Origin: Gentiana macrophylla | Taxonomy: Eukaryota > Streptophyta > Magnoliopsida > Gentianales > Gentianaceae | Direction: 5' to 3' | Length of the DNA: 64,000 nucleotides | NCBI GenBank assembly: GCA_026214975.1 | Contig: CM047810.1 | Coordinates: 40,558,806-40,622,805, forward strand | Shown: one piece after another, positions 9,388 to 21,780 of the stretch | Position numbering within the stretch: position 1 is the stretch's first letter | Layout of the letters: every line of letters starts with the position of its first letter | Program-made: the position numbers and the translations under genes | The notes under the pieces: model-generated | Told to the model about the DNA's origin: nothing | Database searches by the model: none | The model's input: the letters and a program-made list of their open reading frames with translations, nothing else

Positions 9388-12187
9388 ATGGCGAGAGTTC
9401 AATCGACGTTGATAGCGGTGGTCTTCCTCTTTTCTGTGTCTGTGCTCGTGCCGATCGCCTCCAGCAAGTCAACCAAAATCAACTACTGCAGTATGTGTAC
9501 CTTCTCTCTGTGCTATGCTATTCTTTTTTTTCGACTCTATTTTGTCTTTCTTATCTGATTGTTATTTATTTTATTCATACTAAAAGAAGGAGGATTTTGT
9601 TTAGATTCCTGTATATTCTTCCAATTTTTTGATCCGATTTAGGTATTTTAGAGGATTTATGAACTTGACTAATTTCTTCAACTATGGATTCAGATAAAAG
9701 GCTAAATATCCTGTTAAAGTGAGTGGGGTCGATATTAATCCTTCCCCTATCTCTCGAGGCAAGCCGACCACCTTCAGCATTGCTGCATCTACTGGTATGC
9801 AATACTGCCTGCTCCTTTTCAGAATTAATTAATATTGTATTCCTAATGCTATGAGAGATCAAGGATTTTAGTTTTAGTTTTTTTTTTTTTTTTTTTGGCT
9901 GGTTTAATTGTCTCTGTAAAATATGACTTGCCGCTTTATCCAACTTTGTTCTTTGTACTTCCAGCAGGTTATTTGGTTCTTTTTCTGAAATATAATTTTG
10001 TGATTGAAGAAGAGATAAATTGTCATTGTTATATTGATTTTTGTTTCTTTTTCTGAATTAAGTTTAGAAGCTTTTGAAGTAAATCATTAGGTTTTACTGC
10101 TTATTGTATTTAATCCACTTATATTCAGTAGCTAAAGTCTGTACAGTAATTCGTGATCACGAGATTCACAACATAGTAGGCTGAGTTGCCTTGCAGTATA
10201 TTTTATATATTGTCAAAGGCTAAATTGTTAAATTGTTCACCACTTGTGTTACCTTAGCTCATTGGACATCAACCACATAGCCCATTTTTCTGGGCATGTG
10301 CCTGCTCTTTTTCATACACTGAAGAATGTATATCATAATCTCCTATATACAAGCTTAAGTTGCAATTGGTGATGACCAACTATTTGATCGTACGTTGAAA
10401 GGTTCTTTTTGCAAAATATTCACTTTTCTGTAGAATAACGACCGCTTCTCATCTGAAACCCTCCAAGACCTGCCTTTTTTTTTTTCACTTACAACTTTTC
10501 TTCATCCAAGTGGATAGCAAATGCTTTTCCTTTTTTGGTTAATTTTTTCAAGAATTTTGCCTAGCTGGTTCGATTATATTGTTTGAGGAGAGCTATTGTT
10601 GGCAGGTATTTTGCTAATAATTTTGTGCTTGTTTTTCCTTCTTTCCGTTTTTTTTTTCTGCGTTTGAGGAATGTAGAAAATGTGGAAGACATGTTCATGA
10701 GATGGTTTAGCCATTGATCTGCTTTACCCTAATTAAGAAGGGGAAGGGAAGGCTCAAGGTGTATAGGGAAATCGATAATCTGTAAATAAACAGAATTCGG
10801 TACACAATATGGCATGGATACTACAAACCACGGTTATGAAGAAACCCAACTCATAAGAATAAATTTCCATTCTGTTGAAGGAACCAGAAACAGAGCATGT
10901 TATACGAGATTACCAATATCATTTTTTCAAAAAATATCTATATTTCAGCTTTCCAGAACAAAATGTGTCTTGATAAAACCTTAACATGAATGGTTTTTGG
11001 GGTCTTTCGTTGCAGATCAACCTATCCGTGGAGGAAAACTTGTGATTGATGTTTCTTATTGGGGACTTCCTGTCCACAGTGAGAGCCATGATCTTTGTTC
11101 AGAGACATCTTGTCCTGTTTCTGCTGGGGATTTTGTGGTTGCTCACTCCCAAGTATTACCTGGTTATACTCCACCGGTAAGGGTTGTTTTCCTGTTTTGT
11201 TTTGTTTTGTTTTGTTTTTTTTTTTTTGTTTTTTTTTTATAATTATTTCCAGTTGTCTGAATCTATTTTATTACCTGATTGCGCGCAGTTCTGAAAATTT
11301 GGGGATATTGTCAACGGACAGTTATAGTCCTCTCTAAGAGCAGGGATGGAACAATTCCTTGACTCATGCGTAAAAAAAATTGAACAAGGCAGTTTCCCCA
11401 TTTGCCCTATGAATTTTAGAAGGTTGATAAAAATTGTTTGCTTTTCATGCGGTTACCCCAATTAATAGAGTGGCTACAGAAATTTCTTGCATGGTTTCCC
11501 TTAGGCAAGCTTGTCCTTAAATGACTTTAATTTATAGCATCGATAAGTGCTTTATTTGGTACTTGAATGCTGCATTCATGCTCCTACAACACATGTTGGT
11601 TCGGGAAAGACTAGTAGTACAAACTACTGTATTAGCTAATTTTCTGGCATGGTATATAGAAATTCTTGTGGTTATTCTAAGGCAGTTTTTGTCATTCTCC
11701 AAAACTGTCACTTGAGGAGATTGATCACAGACGCTATATAAATTGTTTTGGGAGTTTCGAAGTGCATCTGAGAGTATTTATTTATTATTGGTATCGTCCA
11801 AAACTCAACTTTTGTAATGATTTGAGAGTTTCTGGACATAAGTCAGGCATGAGTGAATGTAACGACCTAGAACTTGGGTCCGGTGCTACTTGAGTAATGG
11901 ATTCAGTAACCACTTAGACCGAACCGACTGTCCTTGCTCGGGTTATGCCTGACACTAACTACGTTGAAAGTGACTGATTCTGTTTTACATAATTTTGAAA
12001 CTTCTTTTTTAATTCGTCTGTGAATTAAGCAGAGTAGGCTGCTGATGTTTGTTTTGAATATCAGGGATCATACACATTGACAGTGACAATGGTGGATGGT
12101 GACAAGAAGCAGCTAACATGCTTCAACTTTGGGTTCAGTATCTGGTTTGCTGCAACAGAAGAGGTTGTTGCCATTGCCGACAGTTGA
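9388..12187 (+). CDS. ML-domain (MD-2/NPC2-like) lipid-binding protein, 4 exons
   Basis: Plant ML-domain proteins are small secreted or endomembrane lipid-binding proteins of about 150-170 residues. Exons read: 9388-9490 (ATG, hydrophobic signal peptide LIAVVFLFSVSVLV, then INYC), 9694-9794 (YPVKVSGVDINPSP, SRGKPTTFSIAAST), 11016-11176 (GGKLVIDVSYWGLPV, then DLCSETSCPVSAGDF) and 12065-12187 (YTLTVTMVDGD, LTCFNFGFSIWF, stop). All junctions are GT/AG. Four cysteines are visible. Exon 2 is 101 nt where phase requires 102 or 99: the exon 1/2 join reads N-K-R and then slips frame before YPVKV, as if one G were missing in AAAAGG-CTAAA at about 9700. All other exon phases agree. This could be a recent null allele or an assembly homopolymer error. 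A LINE sits upstream. The family call is firm, the intactness is uncertain. Confidence 0.85.
9491..9693 (+). other. ML gene intron 1
   Basis: Starts GTATGTG and ends TTCAG. It is T-rich and holds nothing else. Confidence 0.8.
9795..11015 (+). other. ML gene intron 2
   Basis: Starts GTATGC and ends TTGCAG, about 1.2 kb and T-rich. Apart from homopolymer tracts no repeat or transposon end was recognised. Confidence 0.8.
11177..12064 (+). other. ML gene intron 3
   Basis: Starts GTAAGG and ends ATATCAG, about 0.9 kb. It includes a TTTTG-rich stretch at about 11189-11240. Short ORFs within are not genes. Confidence 0.8.
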
Positions 12188-12789
12188 GATTGGGAAGATA
12201 ATAATATGAATGCGGTTACTTCACCTTGCGAGCTTCGTCTAGCAAGCTAGTTGTGGCTGTATGTACTAGTTACTGTGTTTCATGCACTCTTTTCTGTATC
12301 AAATGAATGTCTGCTCTGACTTGATCAAAACTACTGCAAAGTATGTCGTCTGTGTAAATTAACCTCTGCTGATCCTACTTTTGGTGCTTGAATGTTTTTC
12401 ATTTCATGCATTTTAATGGATTTTCTGGTGCTTTCATTAGTCATCTTATACATTTGGTTTTTGTATACCCTTTGCAGTTTTTCTTTTTCAAATAAAAAAA
12501 AAATCTAAATTGACACGTAACAAACATGGAATATGTGACATTTTTTTAACCAGTAAATATTTCATGCGTGGTCAATACATCAGAAGTTGATCAAAACTTA
12601 GACTTAGACTCAGACTCAGCAACTTTGATCAATATGTCTTACATTGCTTAACAGACCTAATTGACTTGATCTAGGTCTATCTTGACGTGTATTGAGTAGG
12701 AAAAGAACAAACAAGTGTCTCAGATCCTACACAAAGTAGGCATGCAAGATTCTAGGCCGTGCCATACTCCAACGGCATCCTCTACTTCA
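12188..12789. other. ML gene 3' flank
   Basis: The 3' UTR is probably T-rich and runs into intergenic DNA. CAAATGAATG near 12300 could serve for polyadenylation. No gene seen. Confidence 0.4.
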
Positions 12790-13210
12790 TTTTCGTAGTT
12801 TCAAACCACAACATTACATGATGATAGTTGAATGGCTTCAATACTTAAGTCATACATTCCCGAATATTGCTTTCATCGCTCATAAGGTTTGTAAATATAC
12901 GCATGATCCAAAAGCAGACAATTTGCTAACTGTTAAATAAATTTTAGGTTGGAACACTTATGAAGGGTATGTTCTTATCTAATTAGCATTCATATCAACT
13001 ACAGTGCCTTCTCTGATTCCGATTGGGCAACTAACCCTGATGATCGTAGTGCCTTCTCTGATTCCTATTGGGCAACTAACCCTGATGATCGTCGGCCTGT
13101 TGGTGGAAACTATATTTTCCATGCCAAAATATTCTTAGTTGGTCATGTAAACAACAACCAACTATGTCCAAAAGTAGCTGACGGCCGTTTTACAGCATAG
13201 CCAACTCTAA
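12790..13210 (+). pseudogene. Ty1/copia RT-RNase H relic
   Basis: Short frames read QYLSHTFPNIAFIAHKVCKY (RT end) and then [14 protein letters not shown] followed by PVGGNYIFHAKI. The SDSDWA and VGGNYIF motifs belong to copia RNase H. A 45-bp in-frame duplication (13003-13047 and 13048-13092) repeats SAFSDS-WATNPDDR. The second copy has the catalytic-region Asp replaced by Tyr. Stops follow. No LTR is attached. Confidence 0.75.
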
Positions 13211-13754
13211 CCGGCATTGTACCGAGTCGGTTGTAGTAAAAAACTAGCGAGTAAGGTTGTAATCCCACATGGAATCTAGTTAAGTACCAAAACTAGCATC
13301 GTCTCTAGTTCAAATCAATACGATATTTGGAAAGGTTATTAAACTACAAAGTGCTATTTCTACAACGACCAAATTATAACGAGAGTTTTAAACATTTAAA
13401 AGAGATAGCCGAGTAATGTTCCAATCCACTACTTACAAAACCCTAGCTAGTCGGGAAGTTTTCTTAACCTACCTAAACGTTCTCGGAGCCATTCATAGAG
13501 TGTCGTTTCCTAATTCCGAGAGTAAACACCATACAATAATCACCGTTAGAGGCTGAACACTTGGACGTCTTTTGTGCTAGCAGGAACCATGAACCGAGAT
13601 AAAACGACGATCTGTTAGATCAATATGGTATGATTCTTTATCTTCTCTTTTATGTTCTAATTGTTCACCGTAGTCAGTTCTTGGGTAAAAAAGAAATCAA
13701 AATTTTAAAATTTCGCAGCGCAACCCATTTGATTTCTTTACAAAGTGATAGTCA
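13211..13754. repeat. LTR-like sequence, host of the solo LTR
   Basis: No genes. A GGTTGTAATCCCACATGGAA block resembles the GGTCGATCCCACAGGGAAC block of the LTR at 13760, suggesting a related LTR. Boundaries are unknown. Confidence 0.3.
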
Positions 13755-13759
13755 AATAT

Positions 13760-15490
13760 TGATGACGTAGATCAAGTGATAATAAAATACTTGACCACCA
13801 TAAACCAATACTAGCAAGAGGACTATGTCCATCATAGTATAGTTATAGCGAATCAAGGTCGATCCCACAGGGAACCAATTGTGGATCATTTTATATATAA
13901 ACAATTAATCATTCATGCCGAGCACATGAAGGCGGTCTACGACCAACAAAAGACAAGAAAAGATAAACGACACGACTCGACACAACACAAATAAAGACAC
14001 GTAATTAATCTCCCCAATTATTATGTTATCGTTTGGATCTAGAGATTCTATATAATTAAACTAGACTCACTAACTATTAACCCGATTTGTATTTCTTTCA
14101 TATTGGCTACGGGAGTCATCCCCTAAACTAGATCTAGCTCCGGGTAGGCCATCTAGATCACTATGCTACATTACGTGACTTCACCTTTTGGGTCTCCATC
14201 TCTTATAACTCACACGCTTACAAAACTAGGGATGCCGATATTAACCGTATTCCTCATCTAGGCAACATTCACGTGGTTAGGCATACTTCTAGCGATCGCA
14301 TCGGTCTCCGTCCCATTAACAATTACCTGCGCACGGTCTCATGTTAATCTACGATTTACGTATAACTAGATGAGCTCAATTCCTACTGTCTGAGCAGATC
14401 TAGATCTCGCTGAAAGTCCCGGAAGATCAATTCATGAGTCGACCTAGGAGTCCTATATTGGTATTTTCTAATCATACGCTAATTAAAATAGACGAGCAAC
14501 GTAGCCGTAGCCATAACTACTAAGACAAGAAATTCTCGGTGGACAACCTCACAATAAAGACGTGGCTAGATTGACGCGGCGAACAACTAAATCTTAGCAT
14601 TTCTACATACGTAACGGATAAAATAGAAATTCATAAAGTCATTACATAGATCTACTAGAAACACGACTGTTGATCAAAATAAAGTCATACTTAGACCACA
14701 AGACATAGGCATGGGCGTGTGGATCCTTATAGACGAGGAATCCCCACTACCTCACGTCATAATCCTAGATCTACATCATTTAACTAAGAACAAACAATCT
14801 CAAACGATAAACAATAATTGGGGACTTAATTATAAAGAACTAAGAAGAAATAAATACAAGAACTTACATTATTGCAGAACTTGTATAAAAACCACTCTGA
14901 AAAACTGAGAACTTTATTATGAGTTGTGTAAATTGAGAAAAGTGTCTGAGGTGTGTTTTTGCTAATGAAATAGCACAAGTATATATAGGGGTAAAAAATA
15001 GAGTTAGGATAAGCATTAACCGATCTAAAATAGGTTTCCTAAATCCAAATGAAGTATGAAAACGCGTTAGGATAATTCGAAGCTAATCCGGCAGCATTTG
15101 AGAACTCGCTCCCCAATGAGCCTAGGTGTCACCCCAATGAGTCCCCCTTTTTGGGTTGGCTCATTGGCTCTTTGTATTCGTACTCTCTCTCATGGCTTGA
15201 TCCGATATTTATCTTCAATGCACTCCGAATTTCCTTCGATTTATCTTGAGATTTAATTCTTCCATTTGCATTTATCCTCCAAATTGTCTCAATCTACAAA
15301 AATAAACATTTATCCCAAAATAAATCATATTTAAATAATAAAAACGGATAAATAACAAATTATATTTTATAAATCACAAAACATTAAATAATCATTATAC
15401 ACATGTGATTTAACATAAAATATATATTATTTTAATTTCGATTTAAGGATAATGTTGATGACTTCTACGGGTATAATTTGACCGTCATCA
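13760..15490. repeat. Solo LTR, 1.73 kb, TSD AATAT
   Basis: Inverted termini TGATGACG at 13760 and CGTCATCA ending 15490 are flanked by the 5-bp direct repeat AATAT (13755-13759 and 15491-15495). No internal retroelement domain is present, so this is an LTR-LTR recombination product. A GTATATATAGGGG TATA-like site lies near 14980. The size and the GATCCCACAGGGAAC block fit a Ty3/gypsy LTR, but the lineage is not certain. A 65-codon ORF at 14711 is incidental. Confidence 0.85.
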
Positions 15491-15495
15491 AATAT

Positions 15496-16125
<630 letters not shown>

Positions 16126-16130
16126 GAGAC

Positions 16131-16233
16131 TATCAATATTTAAAAGAGAATATTTTCATTGATTATGATTTATACTATTACAATGAGGGAAATGACTAAA
16201 TGAGCCAACGAGCTTCTAATTATTGCGTTAACA
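16131..16233 (-). repeat. 3' LTR of Ale copia element
   Basis: It aligns with 21630-21775 at both ends but lacks about 43 bp in the middle. It is preceded on the minus strand by a G-run polypurine tract. Confidence 0.85.
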
Positions 16234-16239
16234 CCCCCG

Positions 16240-19200
16240 GCAATCCCATGGGTATGGAGTAGACGTGGAGATTGGTCTTCAAATGCTGAAAGCGAGGTTG
16301 GCAAAGAAGCTTGGTGAGAATATCCACAAGTTGGTTGTGGAAATGTAGCCGGTCTGAAGAATTTTCTGAGCAACGAGCTCATGAACATGATGGATATCTA
16401 TTTCAATGTGCCTTGTGAGAGCATGAAAAACAGGATTGACAGCAAGGTAAGTGGCACCAACGTTGTCGCACCGCAAAATCGGAAGAGAAGAACTCTTAAA
16501 GGGCAGTTCATGAAGTAAAGAGAGTAGCCATTGGACCTCAGTGGCCGCGGTAGAGACAGATTTGTATTCGGCTTCAGTGTTGCTTTTGGATACAATGAGT
16601 TGTTGTTTGCATGACCAATTGATAAGATTAGGACCTAGTAAAACACAATATCCACCAACTGAACGCCGATCATCAGGTTCAAAGGCCCAATCGGAGTCAG
16701 AAAATGCACAAACCTAGGACCCAGGCTGAGAAGAGAGAAGTAGACCGACATAAGATGTGCCTTTAAGATAATGGAGAATATGTTTGGCGCTTTGCCTTAC
16801 TAGTAGGGCGTGCATAAATTTACTAACTTTGTGGGCGGGAAAAAGCAATATCAGCCGGGTATGAAGCGAGTGCATCAAGCACGCCAACGATCATACGATC
16901 TGGTGATTATTCTCAAATGGTTGCCTTGTAAAGCGAGAAAGAGGAGACAAGCGACCATAGGAGAAGCGCAAGGTTTAGAGTCATGCATGCCTGCATTAAT
17001 TAATAAATCGCTATTACATTTGGCCCGACTGAGGAATAGGCCAAAGTCGGTGCGTGTGGCCTCAATGCCAAGTAAATATAATAAAGGTCCCAAATCTTTA
17101 ACAGAAGCGTAAGCGATGCTTGAGGAGATAAGTCCTGAATAACCTGCAAGTTAGAGCCACTAACAATAATATCATCCACATATATAAGCATGAGAAAATA
17201 GGTGTCCTCACGATGATAAATATAAAGGGGCGTGATCGCCCAAGCAAGGTCGGAAACCAAGAGTGAGGAGGTGCTGAGTGAGATGAGAAAACCATGTCTG
17301 AGGATCTTGGAGAAGGCCATAAAGACTGCGATTTAATTTACACACATGCTAAGAATAATCAGGATTGACATAACCCGACGGCTGCTACATATAAACGACA
17401 TCGTCCAAGTAACCGTGTAAAAAGGAATTTTGTACGTCAAGTTGCCGAATAGGCCAATTAAACTGCAAGGCCAAGGTGAGAACAATGCGAATATTAACAG
17501 GCTTAACAACATGACTAAATGTTTCTTGAAATTCGATACCCTTAGTCTGATGAAACCCTTCAGCTACAAGGCAGGCTTTATAGCATCCAATGAGCCCCTT
17601 TGAATTGCGTTAATGCGGTAGACCCATTTACAACCAATGACGTTGGCGGATGGGGGAGGAGGCACAAGGGTCCAAGTATTATTGTTTAAAAGGGCGGTGA
17701 ATTCATCACGCATGGCGGCATGCCATTCGGGAGTGCTAGAGGCCTCAGTATAAGATGTGGGCTCGGTTGGGGAGGTGGACATGTTGTGGGCTTGAGGCGA
17801 CGGGGAAGAAATAAAATCGTCGAGAAGGCTCTTGGGCTTGAGGGAGTGCATACGGGAGCGGGTCGTCATGGGGTGGGCTGGGGGAGCTGTTTCGGCAAGC
17901 TTAGGAGAGGGAGAGTTTGATGGGCCGATGAAGGGTGAAGGGACCAAGGAGGAATGTGATAAAAGGGCATGACTGGAAGAGGGAGTGGGCATGGCTGGGC
18001 TGGTACTGTGGCCGATGGGTGTGCCGTGTCAGCAGCTGGAGGATGGGCTATGGAAGGTGATGAAGGTTCGGCTGGGGGATTAAGTTTGTGGGCAACATGA
18101 TGCTGTGAGTGGTATATGTAGTGTGTGAGGCAGGTGGGGCGTTATATAGAAAAACATTCTCATCAAATACGACATGTCGAGAAATAAATATACGGCCTGA
18201 GAAAATGTCGAGACATTTATAACTACCATGTTCATCATTATAACCAAGAAAAAGGCACGACTTGGACAGAAACACAACTTTAGTATTATTGTACGGACGT
18301 AAATATGGCCAACAACCACACCCAAAAACTTTAAGAAATCCATAATCGGGACGACGATGATGAACAAGTTCATACGGGCATTTATACTGAAGTACCTGTG
18401 TGGGCATGAGATTTATATGGTACACGGCAGTATTAAAATCATCTTCCCAATATTTAAGCGGTAAGTTGGAGTGCGCCAAAAGCGATAAGCCTGTTTCAAC
18501 AATGTGACGATGTCGGCGCTCAGCAACGCCCATTTGCTCATGAGTGTGAGCACAAGCAACCTGGTGAGATATACCAACATGAGAAAAATAATTGTGCATG
18601 CGAATAAATTCCATACCACGATCAGTCTGAACAACATTAATTTAGCATCAAATAAACGTTCCACAAGAGGTTGAAATTTATAAAAGAAAAATGTTTTCAA
18701 CATCAAATTTCAAAGCAATAGGGTAAAACTAAATAAATTTAGTACAATCTTCAAGAAAGGAAACATTGTATCGTGATCCATAAATTGAAGTCTCGGCACA
18801 GGGTCCACAAACATCCGAATAAATTAAGTCTAAAGGTTTTGAAGAAGTAAAAGACGTGGTGGATAAGGGGAGACGATGACTCTTAGCTAATTGACACACA
18901 TAATAAATAGAAGGGGGAATCACGGGAGGAAGGATGTTTAACTGACGAAAAATAATATTTATTATTCTGGAGGAGTAGTGACCGAGACGACGATGTCAGG
19001 GAGAGGAAAAAGCGTGAGTGGCAGAGGAGGAGGTCCAGAAGGAGAAGAAAAGTTGCAGGTGAAGTGGTAAAGGCCATCATTGATGCAGCCTCTAAGATGG
19101 ACTTGGCCCGAGTAATCTTTCACAACGAAATAAGATGAGTGAAATTCAAAAAATACGTTATTATCATGTGAAAAATGCTGGACAGATGGTAAATTTTGTT

Positions 19201-20328
19201 TAAGGGAAGGTATGAGAAGAACACTTTTAAGAATATACGAGCTAAAAGAAGTATAAAGAGTGATGTTATCAATATGAGAAATAGGCATACCAGAACCATT
19301 GCTTGCACGGATTTGATGATCACCGGAAAACGGAGTAGGAACTGTTAAGGATGAGGAGCATGTGGTGTGAGGCTCCGGTATCGGGAAGTCATGAGGAGGA
19401 GTCGTTGGAGGTACCTGCAAAATTAGCATAAGGAGGACGGGGTGGAGTAGGAACAAAATTCGGATCAAACCTGTACCAACACGCGAGAACCGTGTGATTC
19501 ATTTTGCCACACAGCTGACATTGTTGGGACGAAGAAAGCTGCTATTGATGGGGAGATGAGGACCAGAATTTCGATCACGACCTCGACCGCTGTTAAAAGA
19601 GCTGCGGGCGCGGTTTGAATTAGGGCGGGCAGCGTAATTTTCAGACTGTGGGGCTAATGACGAAGGTGGAGCAGCTGGGCAAACTGAATCAGGCGGAGTA
19701 GGGGCCGACGCAGCGTGATGGGAAATACGGGCTTCCATGGTCAATAGCAATTGAGAAAAGCTCTTCTACAGTGAGATTCGAATGAGCGGTAACCATGGAA
19801 ACCAATGCATCGTATTCAGGACCTAAACCCGCAAGAATATAATTTTCCACATCATCCGGTTGAAGAGGCTGTCCGGTGAGAGCAAGGTCATCGGCGAGGC
19901 ATTTGATTGTCATAAAACATTCAGTGGCGGTAGAACCTTCTTTACGGATGGTGGCAAGTTGTGATTGGAGATGTACCACTTTAGCACGAGAGTGAGAGGA
20001 AAAGCATTGTTTGATTGCAGTCCATACAGCAGCCGACGTCCGAGCATGATAGATGTGAATGAGAACCTCTTCTGTTTGAGATGATGTGATAGCACTGAGT
20101 ATTCAGGATTTGGTTTGCCGTCAATCTGAGTTGGTGGAGGAGCGATGGTGCCGTCAACAAAGCCGAAAACCTCTTGTCCTTTGAGATAAGGCTCCACCTG
20201 AGCGAGCCATATCGGGTAATTTGTGCGAGTGAGTTTGATAATATTAATGAGTGAGAAGAGTTGAAGTAAGGATATGGAGAAGGAGAAGACAAGGGAGCGG
20301 AGGTAGCGGTGGTGGTGGAATTGTCCAT
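16240..20328 (-). pseudogene. Ale copia gag-pol, decayed
   Basis: In minus-strand order: gag start MDNSTTTATS at 20328 with LTRTNYPIWLAQVEPYLKG; an intact zinc knuckle C-QLC-GKMNH-TVLAC at 19479-19520; protease active site LPDTGASHHM at about 19365-19400; integrase with IYSDVCGP, then GMEFIRMHNYF and GVAERRHRHIVETGLSLL; the LRPYN and FLGYNDEHGSYKCLD tail at about 18050-18400; RT from about 17730 (EWHAAMRDEF, NNTWTLVPPP, KWVYRI) with YVDDIIV near 17170; RNase H at about 16700-16240 with [12 protein letters not shown] and [17 protein letters not shown]. Several frameshifts and stops separate these, so no polyprotein can be made. Confidence 0.9.
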
Positions 20329-20449
20329 TGATGAAGAGCCTTTTTTTTCCGGAAGAAGGCTGCATCGGTTAGGAGATGAAGGAGGAGAAGATTTGACAGA
20401 GAAGGAATGCAGCCGAGATTAAGGGGAAGAAGGAGGTGAAAATGGAAAG

Positions 20450-21580
20450 TGATGATGGCCGACCTGAACCACGCCATGTGTCATCCATTTAAGTCATATA
20501 ATAAATGACTAGCCTCTAAAAGTAAGGTATTAAGGGCTAAGAGCCCCAAACACATACCCAAAGGCAGGTCCTTAACGCCAGGTGGGAGATCGGCAGGTGC
20601 TCCTCCTCCAGCCACCGTAGGTCGGCTAGGGCTTGGTGAAGAGGAGCTGCCTAGATTGGCCATAGTGGCCTTGGGGGCTCGGCGCAGGACGCACAGAGCA
20701 ATCCCAACTGTTATTCCACGTGCTGGATAACTAAAGATAAATAATGAAAGAATCCTAAGTCATAAAGAATCTGATCCTGACATTTAAATATGTCCATAAT
20801 TATAACTAAATGATAGAGATTTGCGTGTATATATCCTTAGGGAATATTAATGATAATATAATGCGATTCCTTGCAGGACAAGGAAAGGGATAAATTATCC
20901 CCTATATAAACAACCCTAAAGAACTACGAAAAACTTGATTCCAAAACAGTAATTAGATACGTAGGCAACTCAAGAGAAATATTTGAGAGCTCAGTCTAAA
21001 AATACACAAAACAACCCCTTTGTTCCACATCTTATTCTAGGGTCTTGAATCGATTGTCACAAAGGAATACGGCACGGATTGATTAATAGACGAGATCCAT
21101 CTGTTAGCAAAAAATGCGATAATACAATAAAAGAATAATCTCCAAGGCACGTTAAACGCTTCTTTAAAGAGATGTTTTTACGATCTCTCTCAGGATACAA
21201 TGGAGTACAACTTTGAGACACTATATGTTTATTCTGATGATGCTTCTGAATGAAAAACATTATAATACTGAATGCCGGAGTTCTCTATATATAGACAAGT
21301 AACCGATATGGTACCACTTCGTCTTCAAAGGATATGTCCAATGAACAAGCACCAACGAAATGGTGTGTCCCAATGGAAAAAATCCCTCTACGAAAAGGTA
21401 TGCATTCGCATGGGTTCGTTTAGGTTTGAGGCGTGCCCCGAAAGCTACACACGTGGCGCCGCTCGACCCACCGCGACGACCGGTCGGTCGAACCCTCGCT
21501 AACTCTTCGGTGCAACGACACAAGTGAAACAAAAATAAAAACTGACTTTGTGAATAAAATATCTAACACCATCGTCGTCA
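20450..21580 (+). repeat. Tat/Retand-like gypsy solo LTR nested in copia leader
   Basis: The start TGATGATGG...CCACGCCATGTGTCATC aligns with the Retand-like LTR start at 47512 (TGACGAGGT...CCACGTGTCATG). The body shares GAAAGAATCCTAAG, CCTTAGGGAA, CTATATAAAC and GATACGTAGGCA with 47512-48140 and 56347-56947. The end GTCGTCA matches CGTCA. Flanks GAAAG (20445-20449) and AAAAG (21581-21585) are a 4/5 TSD. Without the inner insertion it is about 659 bp, close to the 629-bp relative. Confidence 0.8.
21102..21568. repeat. Solo LTR (467 bp) nested inside the Retand-like LTR, TSD CCATC
   Basis: Termini TGTTAG and CTAACA are inverted. The 5-bp direct repeat CCATC flanks it at 21097-21101 and 21569-21573. 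Removing it rejoins GACGAGATCCATC with GTCGTCA, restoring the host LTR end. A TATATATAGAG box on the minus strand suggests minus orientation. The lineage is unknown. Confidence 0.85.
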
Positions 21581-21629
21581 AAAAGGAAGTCCGGGGTTAT
21601 GGTGGCTTTAACCTTTGGCTCTGCTACCG

Positions 21630-21775
21630 TATCAATGTTCAAAAGAGAGAATATTTCTATTGATTATGATTGATACTATTACAATGAGGGAAGGAATAAA
21701 TATATTATACATATTAATACTAAACGAGTAAGAAAACTAAAAGCCGAATCATGCTTATAATTATTTGCGCTAACA
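21630..21775 (-). repeat. 5' LTR of Ale copia element
   Basis: It is followed on the minus strand by the primer-binding site. It starts TGTTAGCGC and ends TTGATA on the minus strand. The right flank is the TSD GAGAC. Confidence 0.88.
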
Positions 21776-21780
21776 GAGAC

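Larger units (their letters stand above)
16131..21775 (-). mobile_element. Ale-type Ty1/copia retrotransposon, TSD GAGAC, nested insertions
   Basis: LTRs lie at 16131-16233 (3' LTR, about 103 bp, internally deleted) and 21630-21775 (5' LTR, 146 bp). Both read TATCAAT...AAAAGAGA...TTACAATGAGGG...GC(G)TTAACA on plus. The 5-bp TSD GAGAC is at 16126-16130 and 21776-21780. The primer-binding site is the reverse complement of 21617-21629 (CGGTAGCAGAGCC), and the polypurine tract complements CCCCC at 16234-16238. Short LTRs and the LRPYN and ISRHVVFDE integrase motifs fit the Ale/Retrofit lineage. The leader (20329-21611) hosts another LTR. The ORFs are broken. Confidence 0.9.

Noticed and set aside
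20481..20663. 60-codon Pro/Gly/Ser-rich minus-strand ORF
   Set aside because: It lies wholly inside the Retand-like LTR and has no family signature.
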